Source: Planctomycetia bacterium
Lineage (GTDB): Bacteria; Planctomycetota; Planctomycetia; Pirellulales; Thermoguttaceae
Assembly (NCBI GenBank): GCA_030527105.1
Contig: JAUNBK010000016.1
Coordinates: forward strand, 1 to 56,258
Length of the DNA: 56,258 nucleotides
Reading direction: 5' to 3'
The notes below the pieces were generated by a model, which did not search any database, was not told the origin of the DNA, and was given only the letters and a program-made list of their open reading frames with translations. This document shows positions 17,405 through 27,533 of this stretch, one piece after another. How positions within the stretch are numbered: the first letter of the stretch is position 1; the number at the start of each line of letters is the position of its first letter. Both the position numbers and the translations under genes were made by a program.

Positions 17405-17860
17405 TAGTCTTCCTCCAAATGGAAAAAATATTTTTTGTTTAGGCGCGGGAACGCTCCCGCAAGGATTCACAAATGATCCACATATCGCCTGAATCATTTA
17501 TCGACATTATTTTAACTCATTTTCAGGTCTTTTCTAGTACTACCCCCGGACTTTTTGGGACATTTCAAAAAATATCACAAAAATTTCACACTCTCGCCCC
17601 CCATTTAGGGGACATCCCTCTGCGCGATTTCCTCCTCTGCTCTTTAAAACCTTCATAATTTCTTTTTTTCCTAATTTTTTTTGTAAAAAACGCCTACCCA
17701 CTCTGGACGAATTGCGTTTAATGGTGTATCATAGTGTTTTTCACAACAACATGCCAAGATTTTCGCATATCTTGCCGATTCCTATATCGAACCGACAGAT
17801 CCACTCACTCGAATCGTAGAAACAGACAGCTATATAACAAATAGATATACAGGTGACCCC
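17405..17860. other. Divergent intergenic region before the EF-G gene
   Basis: About 450 AT-rich bases between the starts of the lipoprotein and EF-G genes. T-tracts occur around 17657-17690. A possible -10 (TATCAT, near 17737) faces EF-G, but no good -35 matches it. No gene or repeat was seen. Confidence 0.4.
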
Positions 17861-19960
17861 ATGGCACACAAAAAAATCGAAAACTTCCGGAATATCGGCA
17901 TTATCGCCCACATCGATGCGGGAAAAACCACCGTCACGGAAAGAATCCTCTACTATTGCGGCTTTTCTCATCGTGTCGGAGAGGTGGATGAGGGAACAAC
18001 GGTCACGGATTTTGACGAAGAAGAGCAGGAACGAGGCATCACGATCTACTCCGCTCCCGTCTCGATCGAGTGGAATGGGTGCAACGTTAACCTTATCGAC
18101 ACGCCCGGGCACGTTGATTTCACGGCGGAGGTCGAACGTTCTCTTCGTGTGCTCGATGGCGCGGTGGTCATTTTTAGCGCTCGCGAGGGCGTCGAGGCGC
18201 AAAGCGAAACGGTCTGGAGACAGGCGGATAAATACAACGTTCCGAGAATCGCTTTCATCAACAAGATGGATCGCGAGGGTGCCGATTTTTATGGTACTGT
18301 CGCGCAAATCCAAAAGAGGCTCAGCGCCAATCCGATCTCGCTCACGATCCCTGTCGGCGCGGGACCGAAGCACGCAATCGTGCCGTTCTCTGCCGTTATC
18401 GATCTCATTAAGATGAAGATGCTCGTTTTTGACGAAGACTCCGTTGGCAAGGAATACACCTCGCACGAAATTCCGCCAGAGTATCGAGACGATGCGGAAC
18501 TCTGGCGTGGGCAAATGCTCGAGCAGCTTTCGATGTTCAGCGACGAACTCACGGAACTTCTCTTGGCGGAGGAACCCGTGCCCGAGGAGTTGGTTCGAAA
18601 AGTCCTTCGTGAGGCGACGATTCACTCGCTCTGCGTCCCTGTTCTTTGCGGCACGGCGCTCCACTATATCGGCGTCCAACCCCTTATGGATGCGGTGGTT
18701 GATTATCTTCCAAGCCCGCTCGATATTCCGCCCGTGGAGGGAATCGACACGAAATCCAAAGAGGGAAAAGATGGCGAGCAGAAAACGATTTGTCGAAAAA
18801 CCGATCCCCAAGAGCCGTTCTGCGGTCTCGTGTTTAAGATTGTCCCCGGCAGGCATGGCGACCTCGCCCACGTTCGTGTCTACTCAGGCACGCTCAAACC
18901 CGGCATGAGAGTTCTCAATGTTGGAAGGGATATAAAGGAGAATGTTCCGCAGCTGTATCGCATCCAAGCGGGGCACAAGGAGCAGATCAAGGAGCCTGTC
19001 TTTGCGGGAGATATCGTCGGAATTTTGGGGCTGAACCATTCTTTCACGGGCGACACGCTTTCGGACACCAATAGTCCTATTCTCCTCGAGGCGATCGAAT
19101 TCCCGGAGACCGTGATTTCCATGTCGATCGAGCCGGAGACGCAGGCGGAACGAAAGAAGTTGGACGAGGTTTTGGGCATCATGCGACGTCAGGACCCGAC
19201 TTTTTCCGCGCAAGTTAATCAAGAAACGGGGCAAACCATCGTGAGCGGAATGGGCGAGCTGCATTTGGAGATCATAAAACACCGACTCCTGCGCGAGTAT
19301 AAGCTGCACGTGAAAGTGCGTCCGCCGCGCGTAAGTTATCGTGAGTGCATCAAAAGCGTTGCCGAGGTGGTTGGAGAGTGCAATCGAAAAATTGGCGACT
19401 CGACGCTCTTCGCGCAGGTGAAAATCAAAGCGGAGCCGTTTTTCAAGGGGGACAAGTCCGTTTTGGTGATTCCCATGCTCCCGATTGGCGCGCCGTGCCC
19501 GGAAGAGTTTGTTCGTGCGGTAGTTCAAACGATCCACGACCAGGGCGACGGGGGCGGCATGTATGGATTCCCCCTCATCCACGTGAAAGTCACGATTCAG
19601 GATATTGTTGTCGACGCCACTTCGACGGAGGCGGCGGTGTGTATTGCTGCGGCGGATGCGTTCAACAAGGCGGTTTTGAGTGCGGGAATTGATTTGTTGG
19701 AACCCGTCATGAAACTCGAAGTCACGTCGCCAGAAGAAAATGTGGGATCCATTATTGGTGACCTTAAACAGAGACGCGCAATTATCCACCAAACCTACGT
19801 CCGAGGCAAGCTCTCCGTGATCGAGGCAGAAGCGCCCCTCGCCAAGTTGTTTGGCTACGGAGACGACATCAAGAGTTTGAGCCAAGGGCACGCCACTTTT
19901 TCCATGGAGCCGTGTTCGTATCGACCTGCGCCGAAGGAGGTTCTCGATAGTTTCATGTAA
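17861..19960 (+). CDS. fusA: Elongation factor G (or EF-G paralogue)
   Basis: 699 residues, full length. EF-G is the GTPase that moves tRNAs and mRNA on the ribosome. G1 is AHIDAGKTTVTERILYY, switch I is EEQERGITIYSAPVSIEW, G3 is DTPGHVDFT, and G4 is NKMDREGAD. Domains II-V follow, ending in LSQGHATFSMEPCSYRPAP. Switch I departs from the usual GITITSAATT wording, and the gene is not beside rpsG/rpsL/tuf. It may therefore be a second EF-G copy rather than the main one; Planctomycetes often carry several. The ATG follows AGGTGA. Confidence 0.9.
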   Translation: MAHKKIENFRNIGIIAHIDAGKTTVTERILYYCGFSHRVGEVDEGTTVTDFDEEEQERGITIYSAPVSIEWNGCNVNLIDTPGHVDFTAEVERSLRVLDGAVVIFSAREGVEAQSETVWRQADKYNVPRIAFINKMDREGADFYGTVAQIQKRLSANPISLTIPVGAGPKHAIVPFSAVIDLIKMKMLVFDEDSVGKEYTSHEIPPEYRDDAELWRGQMLEQLSMFSDELTELLLAEEPVPEELVRKVLREATIHSLCVPVLCGTALHYIGVQPLMDAVVDYLPSPLDIPPVEGIDTKSKEGKDGEQKTICRKTDPQEPFCGLVFKIVPGRHGDLAHVRVYSGTLKPGMRVLNVGRDIKENVPQLYRIQAGHKEQIKEPVFAGDIVGILGLNHSFTGDTLSDTNSPILLEAIEFPETVISMSIEPETQAERKKLDEVLGIMRRQDPTFSAQVNQETGQTIVSGMGELHLEIIKHRLLREYKLHVKVRPPRVSYRECIKSVAEVVGECNRKIGDSTLFAQVKIKAEPFFKGDKSVLVIPMLPIGAPCPEEFVRAVVQTIHDQGDGGGMYGFPLIHVKVTIQDIVVDATSTEAAVCIAAADAFNKAVLSAGIDLLEPVMKLEVTSPEENVGSIIGDLKQRRAIIHQTYVRGKLSVIEAEAPLAKLFGYGDDIKSLSQGHATFSMEPCSYRPAPKEVLDSFM

Positions 19961-20017
19961 TTTTTCGCAACATCAATCGTTTGAAAACGATCGCTTGGAA
20001 ACGCAGCCTGACGCCTT

Positions 20018-21982
20018 ATGAAATTTTGGAAAATCATTAAATTGTCCCTGAGCTACCGCTGGAGCGTGCTTTTTTGCGCGCTCTCGGCGCTGGGGGTTGG
20101 TGTTTTGTGGGGCACAAATTTAAGCGCCGTTTATCCCTTTATGGAAATCACTTTCAAGGGAAACACCATGCGCGATTGGGTCGATGATTCGATTGTGCAG
20201 GCGGAAGAGAGGCTTGGCGAACTTCGAGCAACCAACCAGCCCGAGTACCGAATCGCGGCGGAAGAGACCGCATTGGGGTGGTATCGCTATCTCAAGCCCG
20301 TGATTTATCGATGGACGCCCGCGACGCCTTTCGCGACAATTACGGCGCTCTTGGCGCTTTTAATGCTCATGACTCTCATGAAGCTGCTCTTCCAAATGCT
20401 CAATGCGGTTTTTGTCGCCCGAATCGCCAATCGCACGACGTGGAGTCTTCGAAACGACCTTTTCGCACGGTGTTTGGAGCTTGATTTGGTTCATATGAGT
20501 CAAAATGGGAGCGCGCAATACACAAGCCGACTCACGAACGACTTGGGGAGCGTGAATCAAGGTTTGAGCAACATTTATGGGAAGATGGTGCGCGAGCCGC
20601 TCAAGATGTTCGTTTGTCTCGGGCTTGCGATTTGGATCAATTGGCGCCTGTTTTTAGTCACGGCAATTCTCCTCCCGCCCATTGCGTTTCTCATTCAGGC
20701 GCTTGCCAAGAAAATCAAAAAGGTGGGGAAGCGCATCATGAAGGAGACCGCCGTCCTCTTCGAGAAGATTCAAGAGTCGTTTTATGGGATTAAAATCATT
20801 AAGTGCTTTTCGCTCGAGGAGCATTTTGAAAAGCAATTTGACGCGCAGGGGCGCTCCATCTATCGCGAGTCCATCAAGTCCGCGTTTTACGACGCGCTGG
20901 CGAAAGGCGTCGTCGAATTCTCTGGCATCCTTATTGTCTCCATCGCTCTTCTCGTGGGCGCATGGCTCATTTTAAGCGGCGGAACCGAACTCTTCGGCAT
21001 CCCCATGTCGTCTCGCCCGCTCTCGATCGAGTGGTTGGTCATGTTTTACGTCGCACTCCTCGGAGCGGCAGACCCCGCAAGAAAGCTGAGCGACATTTTC
21101 ACGTCGATTCAAAACGCCGCCGCCGCTGCCGAACGAGTGTACGAAGTGTTCGAGCTGCCCCTCGTCGTGCAAGATTCCCCCGCGCCCATTGGATATGCCA
21201 AAGTCGCGACGCGTGCGATGGATTTGGAATTTAGCGGCGTCGATTTTGATTACGCCCCCGATCGCCCCGTCTTGCGAGACGTCCAACTCACGATCCCGTT
21301 TGGCTCCACGGTTGCATTTGTTGGCGCGAATGGGTGTGGAAAAAGCACGCTGCTTAATTTGATACCCCGATTGTTGGATCCCGTTCGGGGTGAGATTCGC
21401 TTGGGCGGCGTCCCGCTTCCTCTTTGGCGGCTGCGCGACCTCCGAGACAAAATCGGCATCGTGACGCAGGACGCGATTTTGTTCGACGACACGGTCGAGA
21501 ACAATATTCGATTGGGTCGTCCGGGCGCGACGCATGAGGAGATTGTCGACGCTGCCCGACACGCATTTGCGCACGATTTTATTACGCGCACACTGCCGCA
21601 GGGGTACGACACACCGCTTGGTCCGCTTGGGAATCTTCTCTCTGGTGGGCAAAAGCAGCGCCTTGCTCTTGCGCGCGTCATTTTGAGGAACCCGCAAATT
21701 CTCCTTCTCGACGAGGCAACGAGCCAAATCGACCTCCAAAGCGAGCTAGCCATTCGGGACGCGCTAAGCGACTTCCACAAAAACAGAACCGTCGTCATCG
21801 TGACGCACCGGATTCCTCTCCTCACGCTGGCGGACACGATTTTCGTGATGGATGCCGGGCGCGTCGTCGAGAGCGGCACGCATGATGAACTCATGCAACG
21901 ATCCGACTTCTATCGAAGGCTGCATCTCTCCGCACCAGAAGCCGTGGAACCCCCACCGTTCGTGCCGACGGAGCCTTCTTGA
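20018..21982 (+). CDS. ABC transporter with fused membrane and ATPase domains (MsbA/exporter type)
   Basis: 654 residues. The N-terminal half has about six membrane helices, such as WSVLFCALSALGVGVLWG, FATITALLALLMLMTLM and VEFSGILIVSIALLVGAWLI. It contains a larger than usual loop between helices 1 and 2. The nucleotide-binding half has Walker A VGANGCGKSTLL, signature LLSGGQKQRLALARVIL, Walker B ILLLDEATSQID and H-loop VIVTHR. A homodimeric exporter of lipid or hydrophobic compounds is likely; the substrate is unknown. It starts 57 bases after the EF-G stop, so co-transcription is possible. Confidence 0.92.
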   Translation: MKFWKIIKLSLSYRWSVLFCALSALGVGVLWGTNLSAVYPFMEITFKGNTMRDWVDDSIVQAEERLGELRATNQPEYRIAAEETALGWYRYLKPVIYRWTPATPFATITALLALLMLMTLMKLLFQMLNAVFVARIANRTTWSLRNDLFARCLELDLVHMSQNGSAQYTSRLTNDLGSVNQGLSNIYGKMVREPLKMFVCLGLAIWINWRLFLVTAILLPPIAFLIQALAKKIKKVGKRIMKETAVLFEKIQESFYGIKIIKCFSLEEHFEKQFDAQGRSIYRESIKSAFYDALAKGVVEFSGILIVSIALLVGAWLILSGGTELFGIPMSSRPLSIEWLVMFYVALLGAADPARKLSDIFTSIQNAAAAAERVYEVFELPLVVQDSPAPIGYAKVATRAMDLEFSGVDFDYAPDRPVLRDVQLTIPFGSTVAFVGANGCGKSTLLNLIPRLLDPVRGEIRLGGVPLPLWRLRDLRDKIGIVTQDAILFDDTVENNIRLGRPGATHEEIVDAARHAFAHDFITRTLPQGYDTPLGPLGNLLSGGQKQRLALARVILRNPQILLLDEATSQIDLQSELAIRDALSDFHKNRTVVIVTHRIPLLTLADTIFVMDAGRVVESGTHDELMQRSDFYRRLHLSAPEAVEPPPFVPTEPS

Positions 21983-21995
21983 TATCAAGCGACCT

Positions 21996-22016
21996 GCTGG
22001 GGAATCGCATCCCCAA
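21996..22016. terminator. Short hairpin between convergent genes
   Basis: TGGGG and CCCCA pair around AATCGCAT, between the ABC transporter stop and the stop of the leftward glycosidase-like gene. No long T-run follows, so it is a weak call. Confidence 0.35.
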
Positions 22017-22043
22017 CAAATCTATTTCAAGTCTATTTCGAGT

Positions 22044-25019
22044 CTATTTTTCGAAACGTATTTCGTCAATTTCGACCTTCATGCCTGGAGCCGCACAAGG
22101 GTCGAACCTCAAAAGCTCGATTTGTCCGCGCCAAAGTGGAGACGTCGAGAGAGGAAACTCAACCTCTTGGAATTCCTCCCCGAGAGGTATCGTCGCGTGC
22201 AGACTCGTCGCTTCAGAGAGTCCAATGGTGGCAGGCAGCCAAAAAAGCTGCGCGCGTTGCGTGTTTTGCAAGTGCGCGCCTCCAGGAGCGTCTTGCGTCG
22301 CCGGGAGAATGCGCATTCGGACGACAAGTTTCTTCCAACTTTTAGCGAGGAGAAACGGAAGCCGGACTTGAATTGCAGGGTCGCGAGTCTCGGTCTCGAA
22401 GCGAAGTATGCCGTCTTGAACGTCGAAATCCCCCACGCCCATGAGCGGGGAGAACCCTTGCGCGCCGTCGGAGAAATCCCACGCAGATCGATTTTGTTGT
22501 TTCTCAAACTTAAAATCATACGGTCCCAACCCGACGTCCGCCGGCGCAAAATTAATCCGCCAGCCGTCGGTTGGTTTTTTGCCAAAGACGTCGCGCACGG
22601 CTTCGTACATCTCGAATCCAAACTCCCTATTTGGCTCGGCATACGATCCTTCCCCCCACTCGTTCAGCGGGGCGAGAACGACGTTTTTAGTTCCCGATTC
22701 GTCGCAAAAGCGCTTGCAATCTTCGCAAATTCGGCGGAATTTCTCGGGCGTGCGCTCATAAATCACGGTCTGACGCATTCCGTGCCACGGGCGCGAATCC
22801 CACCCAGTCGAAAGGTTGGGGAGGAACGGGAGCACTCCCGCCTCGCGACGCGCGCGCCAATAAGGTAGGCTCGCCTCAACGCACAAGTTGAAGTTGAAGA
22901 ACTTTGGATTCTCCGCCTTGCCTCCATGGTGCATGAAGTGATAAATCGAAGTACAATCAAAACCCGCGTCGGCAAGCCATTGAATGTCTTCTGGATTTGT
23001 CGACGCCTCCGGCCACTTCATCGCGATAAAATAGATACCCTTCAAGCCTGCATCGCGCGCCATTTTTCTGCTCAGTGCGAGAAGTTTCCCCACGCCCTCG
23101 CCTCGTTTTAGCTCCACACCCTTGGCGGCATAGATATTTCGCACGTCGCGATCCATCCCGTCCGGACTCCAAATCATCACGACAGGCTTGTCGTCAATCG
23201 TGTAGTATTCAGGCGTGTTGAAATAATTCTCGATCCAGAATTTCGTAACGGCGGCTTGGTCTTCCTCCGAGTGGCTCCCCGGACCGTTGTGGTTCGCCCA
23301 CATCATCGCCCACTTCAGATACGAACGATATCGCGCCTTTTGGAACCCTTTCACCCAATGGTCGAGGTGCTGGCTCCCTTTGTTCCAATACCAATCGACG
23401 AGGAAATATTGGATCCCATTTTCGCGCGCCCATTTGATTTGCCAATCGATAACTTCGGGGTTGCTCTCGTCGTACCACCCCAAAACGGGCTTTCGAATCG
23501 GCGCGACAGGGAAAATCCGCTCCCACGCCGCAGGAGTTCCCCACCCGGGAAAATAAAGCGCCCCGATCTCATAATCGCTCTCGATCGGTCTCGGCTCAGG
23601 AACATAATCCGCGCGTGGCAATCCGAGCGACGGCAGGATCGAAATTCCCACCTCCACCGTCACGTCCGCGATATTCTTCCCGCCAAACGTGAGCGCCACT
23701 ATACCCTCAACGCCTTTAACGCCCTCAACGCCACCAGACGCCTCCTCCTCTTCATCCGCCACGAGCATCAGCCTTCCACTCGTCGGGGCGAACGGCTCCA
23801 GCGTCGCGCCGTCCGTCCACTCCCTCCCCACGACGCGCACGCCGGCAGGAAGTCGAATTTCCTTGAGCGCCAACGCCTCGATTGCCTCTCCGCCACGATT
23901 GATGAGCGAGAAATCGAACGGCAGACTCCTTCCGACACGATTGATCGCGTCGCTCAACCCGGCATCCTCTTCAAGAACCAAGTCTGGCGGACCTTGCGGC
24001 GCGTCGCCAAATGCAATCTCCTTCAAAACGACCGTTGCGTTCGGGTCGTCGCTCAGCGTGAATCCTATCGAGAATGCGTCGCGTGTGTCGAAATCCTTCC
24101 CACCAATCACGAAATTATACCGATGCGGCTTGCCGTCCGCCTTGAGAGGAATCTCGGTATTCCATGAGACCATATCGTTGTGGAGAAAAACGGACATATT
24201 TTTTCCCTTGTCGACCGACATTTCGACCGAACACCAGCAGAGATTTTCCTCGGCATCCAGCCGCACCAACTGCGCATTGATGCTCGGAGGAAACGCGATC
24301 GGCTCGGAAGATGGGGAAGGGGAAAAAACATCGTCTTGACGCGATTTTGCGTCCCACTTCCACCCCTCCTTGGAGACTTCCACAGTCTCGTTGGCACCCC
24401 AGACCGACCCACCTTCAGCTCGCCATGCCATCGTGGGTGTCTCTTTGGCGAAATCCCACCGAGGTCCGCTTTTTGGCAATTCCTCATAATTCAAATCGAT
24501 AATCCGAATGAAGTCCAACTTTATCTTTTTCCCCCAGACGTCTGGAGTGGGCGAGCCAAGGTCGAGTCGGAGTTTTATCACCTTTCCCTCGTTGCACCAC
24601 TTTGGAAAAAAGCGCGAACTCACGACGCTGGGGTCTTTCGACACGATCCATTTTGTGGATTTCTCCTGCGAGAACCCACCAAATGGTCCCTCGTGGGAAT
24701 TGGCGTAGAAAAACTCCCCCACTCCCTCGAACGGCGAGACACAACCAATCTCGATCACGAGACCCTTTTTCGTGACGATCTCAACCGGCGGGCTGAACAA
24801 AATGGGGTCGCGACCAGAAATCGTCACATAGAGAGAGCCGTTTTCCACGACCAGCCCCTTCAAATCGCCCCCGATTTTCCACCCCTCGACCTCTCCTGGA
24901 GTGTTGAATTCCCACGCAAGAAGGATTTTTTCCTCCCCCCGAGTCTCCCACGCGAAACCGAGAATAACCACAAGAGCCAGAACTCCCGCCAAGACAAAAC
25001 TCACACTATTTTTCTCCAT
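22044..25019 (-). CDS. Secreted WbsX/GH99-like glycan-active protein
   Basis: 991 residues. An N-terminal hydrophobic segment (VSFVLAGVLALVVILGFAW) acts as a signal or anchor. Residues ~30-350 form beta-sandwich-like segments resembling carbohydrate-binding modules (WEFNTPGEVEGWKIGG). From ~500 the protein has the WbsX/GH99-like barrel: EIGALYFPGWGTPAAW, PVLGWYDESNPEVIDWQIKW, IQYFLVDWYW, and near residue 835 LAPLNEWGEGSYAEPN, where a conserved Glu is expected. A second sandwich domain (WDFSDGAQGFSPL) closes it. GH99 enzymes act on mannose-containing glycans; the actual substrate here is unknown. No polysaccharide-utilisation cluster surrounds it. Confidence 0.8.
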   Translation of the reverse strand: MEKNSVSFVLAGVLALVVILGFAWETRGEEKILLAWEFNTPGEVEGWKIGGDLKGLVVENGSLYVTISGRDPILFSPPVEIVTKKGLVIEIGCVSPFEGVGEFFYANSHEGPFGGFSQEKSTKWIVSKDPSVVSSRFFPKWCNEGKVIKLRLDLGSPTPDVWGKKIKLDFIRIIDLNYEELPKSGPRWDFAKETPTMAWRAEGGSVWGANETVEVSKEGWKWDAKSRQDDVFSPSPSSEPIAFPPSINAQLVRLDAEENLCWCSVEMSVDKGKNMSVFLHNDMVSWNTEIPLKADGKPHRYNFVIGGKDFDTRDAFSIGFTLSDDPNATVVLKEIAFGDAPQGPPDLVLEEDAGLSDAINRVGRSLPFDFSLINRGGEAIEALALKEIRLPAGVRVVGREWTDGATLEPFAPTSGRLMLVADEEEEASGGVEGVKGVEGIVALTFGGKNIADVTVEVGISILPSLGLPRADYVPEPRPIESDYEIGALYFPGWGTPAAWERIFPVAPIRKPVLGWYDESNPEVIDWQIKWARENGIQYFLVDWYWNKGSQHLDHWVKGFQKARYRSYLKWAMMWANHNGPGSHSEEDQAAVTKFWIENYFNTPEYYTIDDKPVVMIWSPDGMDRDVRNIYAAKGVELKRGEGVGKLLALSRKMARDAGLKGIYFIAMKWPEASTNPEDIQWLADAGFDCTSIYHFMHHGGKAENPKFFNFNLCVEASLPYWRARREAGVLPFLPNLSTGWDSRPWHGMRQTVIYERTPEKFRRICEDCKRFCDESGTKNVVLAPLNEWGEGSYAEPNREFGFEMYEAVRDVFGKKPTDGWRINFAPADVGLGPYDFKFEKQQNRSAWDFSDGAQGFSPLMGVGDFDVQDGILRFETETRDPAIQVRLPFLLAKSWKKLVVRMRILPATQDAPGGAHLQNTQRAQLFWLPATIGLSEATSLHATIPLGEEFQEVEFPLSTSPLWRGQIELLRFDPCAAPGMKVEIDEIRFEK

Positions 25020-25083
25020 AGAACGACCTCATTCGTTTTCTCGATTTATTGTACTTTACGATACGTTTCGCCAGAATTTTCGA

Positions 25084-25123
25084 TTTTGTCCGCCGCCGAG
25101 TGTATCCCCAACGGCAGACAAAA
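25084..25123 (-). terminator. Hairpin after panD
   Basis: TTTTGTC plus GCCG pairs with CGGC plus GACAAAA around a central loop, between the panD stop and the next leftward gene. No T-run follows in the minus direction, so it may be a stabilising or Rho-associated structure. Confidence 0.4.
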
Positions 25124-25134
25124 CCGGCTCTCAT

Positions 25135-25500
25135 TCAATTTGAGGTAGATTTTCGAACGATCTGATTCTTCTCGTTGACGTGCACGACAGTCGGTTTGTG
25201 TCGGCGCGCCTCCTCCTCGTCCATAGAGGCATAAGTGATTAAAACGACAATGTCGCCGGGATAGCCAAGACGTGCGGCAGGTCCGTTGAGCATCATGGTG
25301 CCAGAACCAGCCGGTGCCTCAATGATGTACGTGACGAGCCGAACGCCGTTGTTGACGTTGAGAACGTGCACCTCCTCGCCCGGCAACATGTCGGCCGCGT
25401 CGAGAAGATCCTTATCGACCGAGATGCTCCCCTCGTAATCCAACTTGGTATCCGTGAGTGTCGCACGATGAATCTTCGATTTGAACATGTGACGCAGCAT
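25135..25500 (-). CDS. panD: Aspartate 1-decarboxylase precursor
   Basis: 121 residues, normal length. PanD makes beta-alanine for pantothenate and coenzyme A. It self-cleaves at a Gly-Ser bond to form a pyruvoyl group; here the site is YEGSISVD (Gly24-Ser25). The N terminus MLRHMFKSKIHRATLT, the motif VNNGVRLVTY and NGPAARLGYPGDIVVLI match the family. A strong AGGAGGAA ribosome site precedes the ATG. It lies 31 bases after the serA stop and probably shares its transcript. Confidence 0.96.
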   Translation of the reverse strand: MLRHMFKSKIHRATLTDTKLDYEGSISVDKDLLDAADMLPGEEVHVLNVNNGVRLVTYIIEAPAGSGTMMLNGPAARLGYPGDIVVLITYASMDEEEARRHKPTVVHVNEKNQIVRKSTSN

Positions 25501-25531
25501 GTCCCGTTCCTCCTATATGTGGGTTTGCCCC

Positions 25532-27157
25532 CTATTTAAGCCACTCGGGCAACTCGTGCGCGCCGGGGAGCGAGGCGAAAACCACTTTCACGACCCCGTC
25601 CACCTTTTGGAAGTCCGTGATCGCTGGGAGCGGCGGCTGAGAATCCAACCCCAATACACCAAGCGATTTTCCCTTCGAACGGCACGAGGGACGCCCAACG
25701 CAAAGCTGCGCAATATTCACGTCGTATCGACCAAACACGTTCCCAATTCGACCAATCACGCCCGGCATGTCGTCGTGCGTGAAGATGCAAAGATTTCCGT
25801 CCAGATACGCTTCCAAACGATAATCGTTCACGTGAACCAACCGTGGCATGGAGTTGCCAAAAATCGTCCCGCCGAGGAGAATGGACTCGTTTTCGCTCGA
25901 AAGCTCGACGGAAATCAATGACGAAAACGCGCTCTTGTCGTTCGATTTTTGCTCGACAAGCTCGATTCCGCGCTCTTTTAGGAGCATTTTTGCGTTAATG
26001 ATGTTCGCCTCTCCGCCAGTCGCCTTGGTGAGAAGCCCCGCCGTGAAAGCGCTCGAAACAAGCGACGTGACCTTGGAAGCAATTTCTCCACGATAGCAAA
26101 TGGAGCACTTCGCAATCCGTCCCTTCTCCATTTGAGCAGCCAAAAGCCCGAGCCGCCACGCAAGGTTGAGGTAGCCACTCATCTCGGCAAGGGTGCGTCC
26201 ATCGAGAGGAATCATATTGACGGCGGACTTAATGGTGCCGGTCGTGAAATAATCAATGAGCAGTTCCACCGCTTCGAGAGCAACGTTGGTCTGCGCCTCC
26301 TCCGTGCTCGCGCCCAAGTGGGGCGTGCAAAGCACATTCGGCATACCGAAGAGAGGATTCTCTTTGCAAGGTTCGTTCGGGAAAACATCGAGCGCAACGC
26401 CACCGAGGTGTCCACTCTTCAAGCCTTCCAAGAGAGCCGCTTCGTCGTAAATTCCACCACGGGCGCAGTTGATGAGGCGCGCACCCTTCGGAAGCATGGC
26501 TATTTCTGCGGTCGAAATCATGCCGCGCGTCTCGTCCGTGAGCGGTGTGTGAACCGTCAAATAATCGCAGAAGGGGAGCATCTTGCGATACGAATCGTAC
26601 ATCTTAATGCCCATCTCCGCCGCGAGATTGTCGGAGAGGAAAGGATCATACCCAACGAGTTTCATTTCCATTGCCCGAGCGCGGACGGCAATCGCGCGTC
26701 CGATGCGCCCCAAACCGATGATTCCGAGCGTTTTCCCTGCGAGCTGCGTGCCCATGAAGAGCTTTCGATCCCATCGTCCCTCGATGAGCGATTGGTTTGC
26801 GGGAGCGATATTTCGCGAAAGCCCCAACATGAGCGCCAGCGCGTGTTCCGCCGTGGAAATCGTGTTTCCGCCGGGGGTGTTCATGACGATAATGCCCTGT
26901 CGAGTCGCCATATTTTTATCAATGTTGTCCGTCCCGACGCCTGCGCGCGCAATGGCTTTTAGCCGAGTGTTTCCTTCAAGGACTTCCGCCGTAATTTTGA
27001 CACCACTTCGACAAATCGCGCCGTCGAATTCCATCAACGTTTTGCGCAATTCCTCTCCGTTGAGACCACAAATAACCTCATACTCAATTCCCGCAGCGGC
27101 ATCGAGCAAATTCAGCCCATCCTGAGAAATCGGGTCCAGCACTACAATACGCGGCAT
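25532..27157 (-). CDS. serA: D-3-phosphoglycerate dehydrogenase
   Basis: 541 residues from the ATG at 27157, which has AAGGAG at 8-base spacing; another ATG two codons upstream is too close to that site. SerA oxidises 3-phosphoglycerate in the first step of serine synthesis. The catalytic domain shows ARAGVGTDNID, the Rossmann motif GIIGLGRIGRAIAVRARA, NCARGGIYDE and the active-site His in TPHLGASTEEAQ. After residue ~320 come the intervening domain and a C-terminal ACT domain (LCIFTHDDMPGVIGRIGNVF) for allosteric control. It is followed by panD. Confidence 0.95.
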   Translation of the reverse strand: MPRIVVLDPISQDGLNLLDAAAGIEYEVICGLNGEELRKTLMEFDGAICRSGVKITAEVLEGNTRLKAIARAGVGTDNIDKNMATRQGIIVMNTPGGNTISTAEHALALMLGLSRNIAPANQSLIEGRWDRKLFMGTQLAGKTLGIIGLGRIGRAIAVRARAMEMKLVGYDPFLSDNLAAEMGIKMYDSYRKMLPFCDYLTVHTPLTDETRGMISTAEIAMLPKGARLINCARGGIYDEAALLEGLKSGHLGGVALDVFPNEPCKENPLFGMPNVLCTPHLGASTEEAQTNVALEAVELLIDYFTTGTIKSAVNMIPLDGRTLAEMSGYLNLAWRLGLLAAQMEKGRIAKCSICYRGEIASKVTSLVSSAFTAGLLTKATGGEANIINAKMLLKERGIELVEQKSNDKSAFSSLISVELSSENESILLGGTIFGNSMPRLVHVNDYRLEAYLDGNLCIFTHDDMPGVIGRIGNVFGRYDVNIAQLCVGRPSCRSKGKSLGVLGLDSQPPLPAITDFQKVDGVVKVVFASLPGAHELPEWLK

Positions 27158-27320
27158 GTTCATAACTCCTTGCAAGTTCGACGACAACCTACCGACCAGA
27201 GGAAGTCTTGCTTCCCAACGGGTCGGGTATAAAAATTTCAACATACCGTATTTTACGCGATAATAGAATTGGTGCAATCCCCCCCGAATGGGGGAATCCA
27301 AAAAACTCCCCGGGTCCCCC

Positions 27321-27349
27321 TTGGCAGTGATGATCAGGCGCGGTATAAT
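27321..27349 (+). promoter_or_regulatory. Promoter of the defence operon
   Basis: TTGGCA, a 17-base spacer and a perfect TATAAT. The start site near 27356 would give a leader of about 175 bases that includes a degenerate repeat fragment. The hairpin CCCCCGAATGGGGG lies just upstream and may end transcription from the left. Confidence 0.65.
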
Positions 27350-27372
27350 GGACGCGGTGGTGTTTCATTGTT

Positions 27373-27437
27373 GTACCACAATTTCGCATTAGAATTTCCA
27401 CCTCGAGCTCGCCGTTGGAGCTTGCGCACTACGGCAC
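27373..27437 (+). repeat. Degenerate fragment of the dispersed repeat
   Basis: Matches the 5' half of the repeat with interruptions: TTTCGCAT, GAATTTCCACC and GCCGTTGGAGCTTGCGCAC. It sits in the leader of the defence operon. Confidence 0.4.
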
Positions 27438-27533
27438 CTCACCTTTTTGAGAAAAATCAATTTCATTTGGTGTGTCAGTACGAATATTGGATGCGAAGTG
27501 GGGTCTATTTGCCCCATTCGGAATAGAATCACT

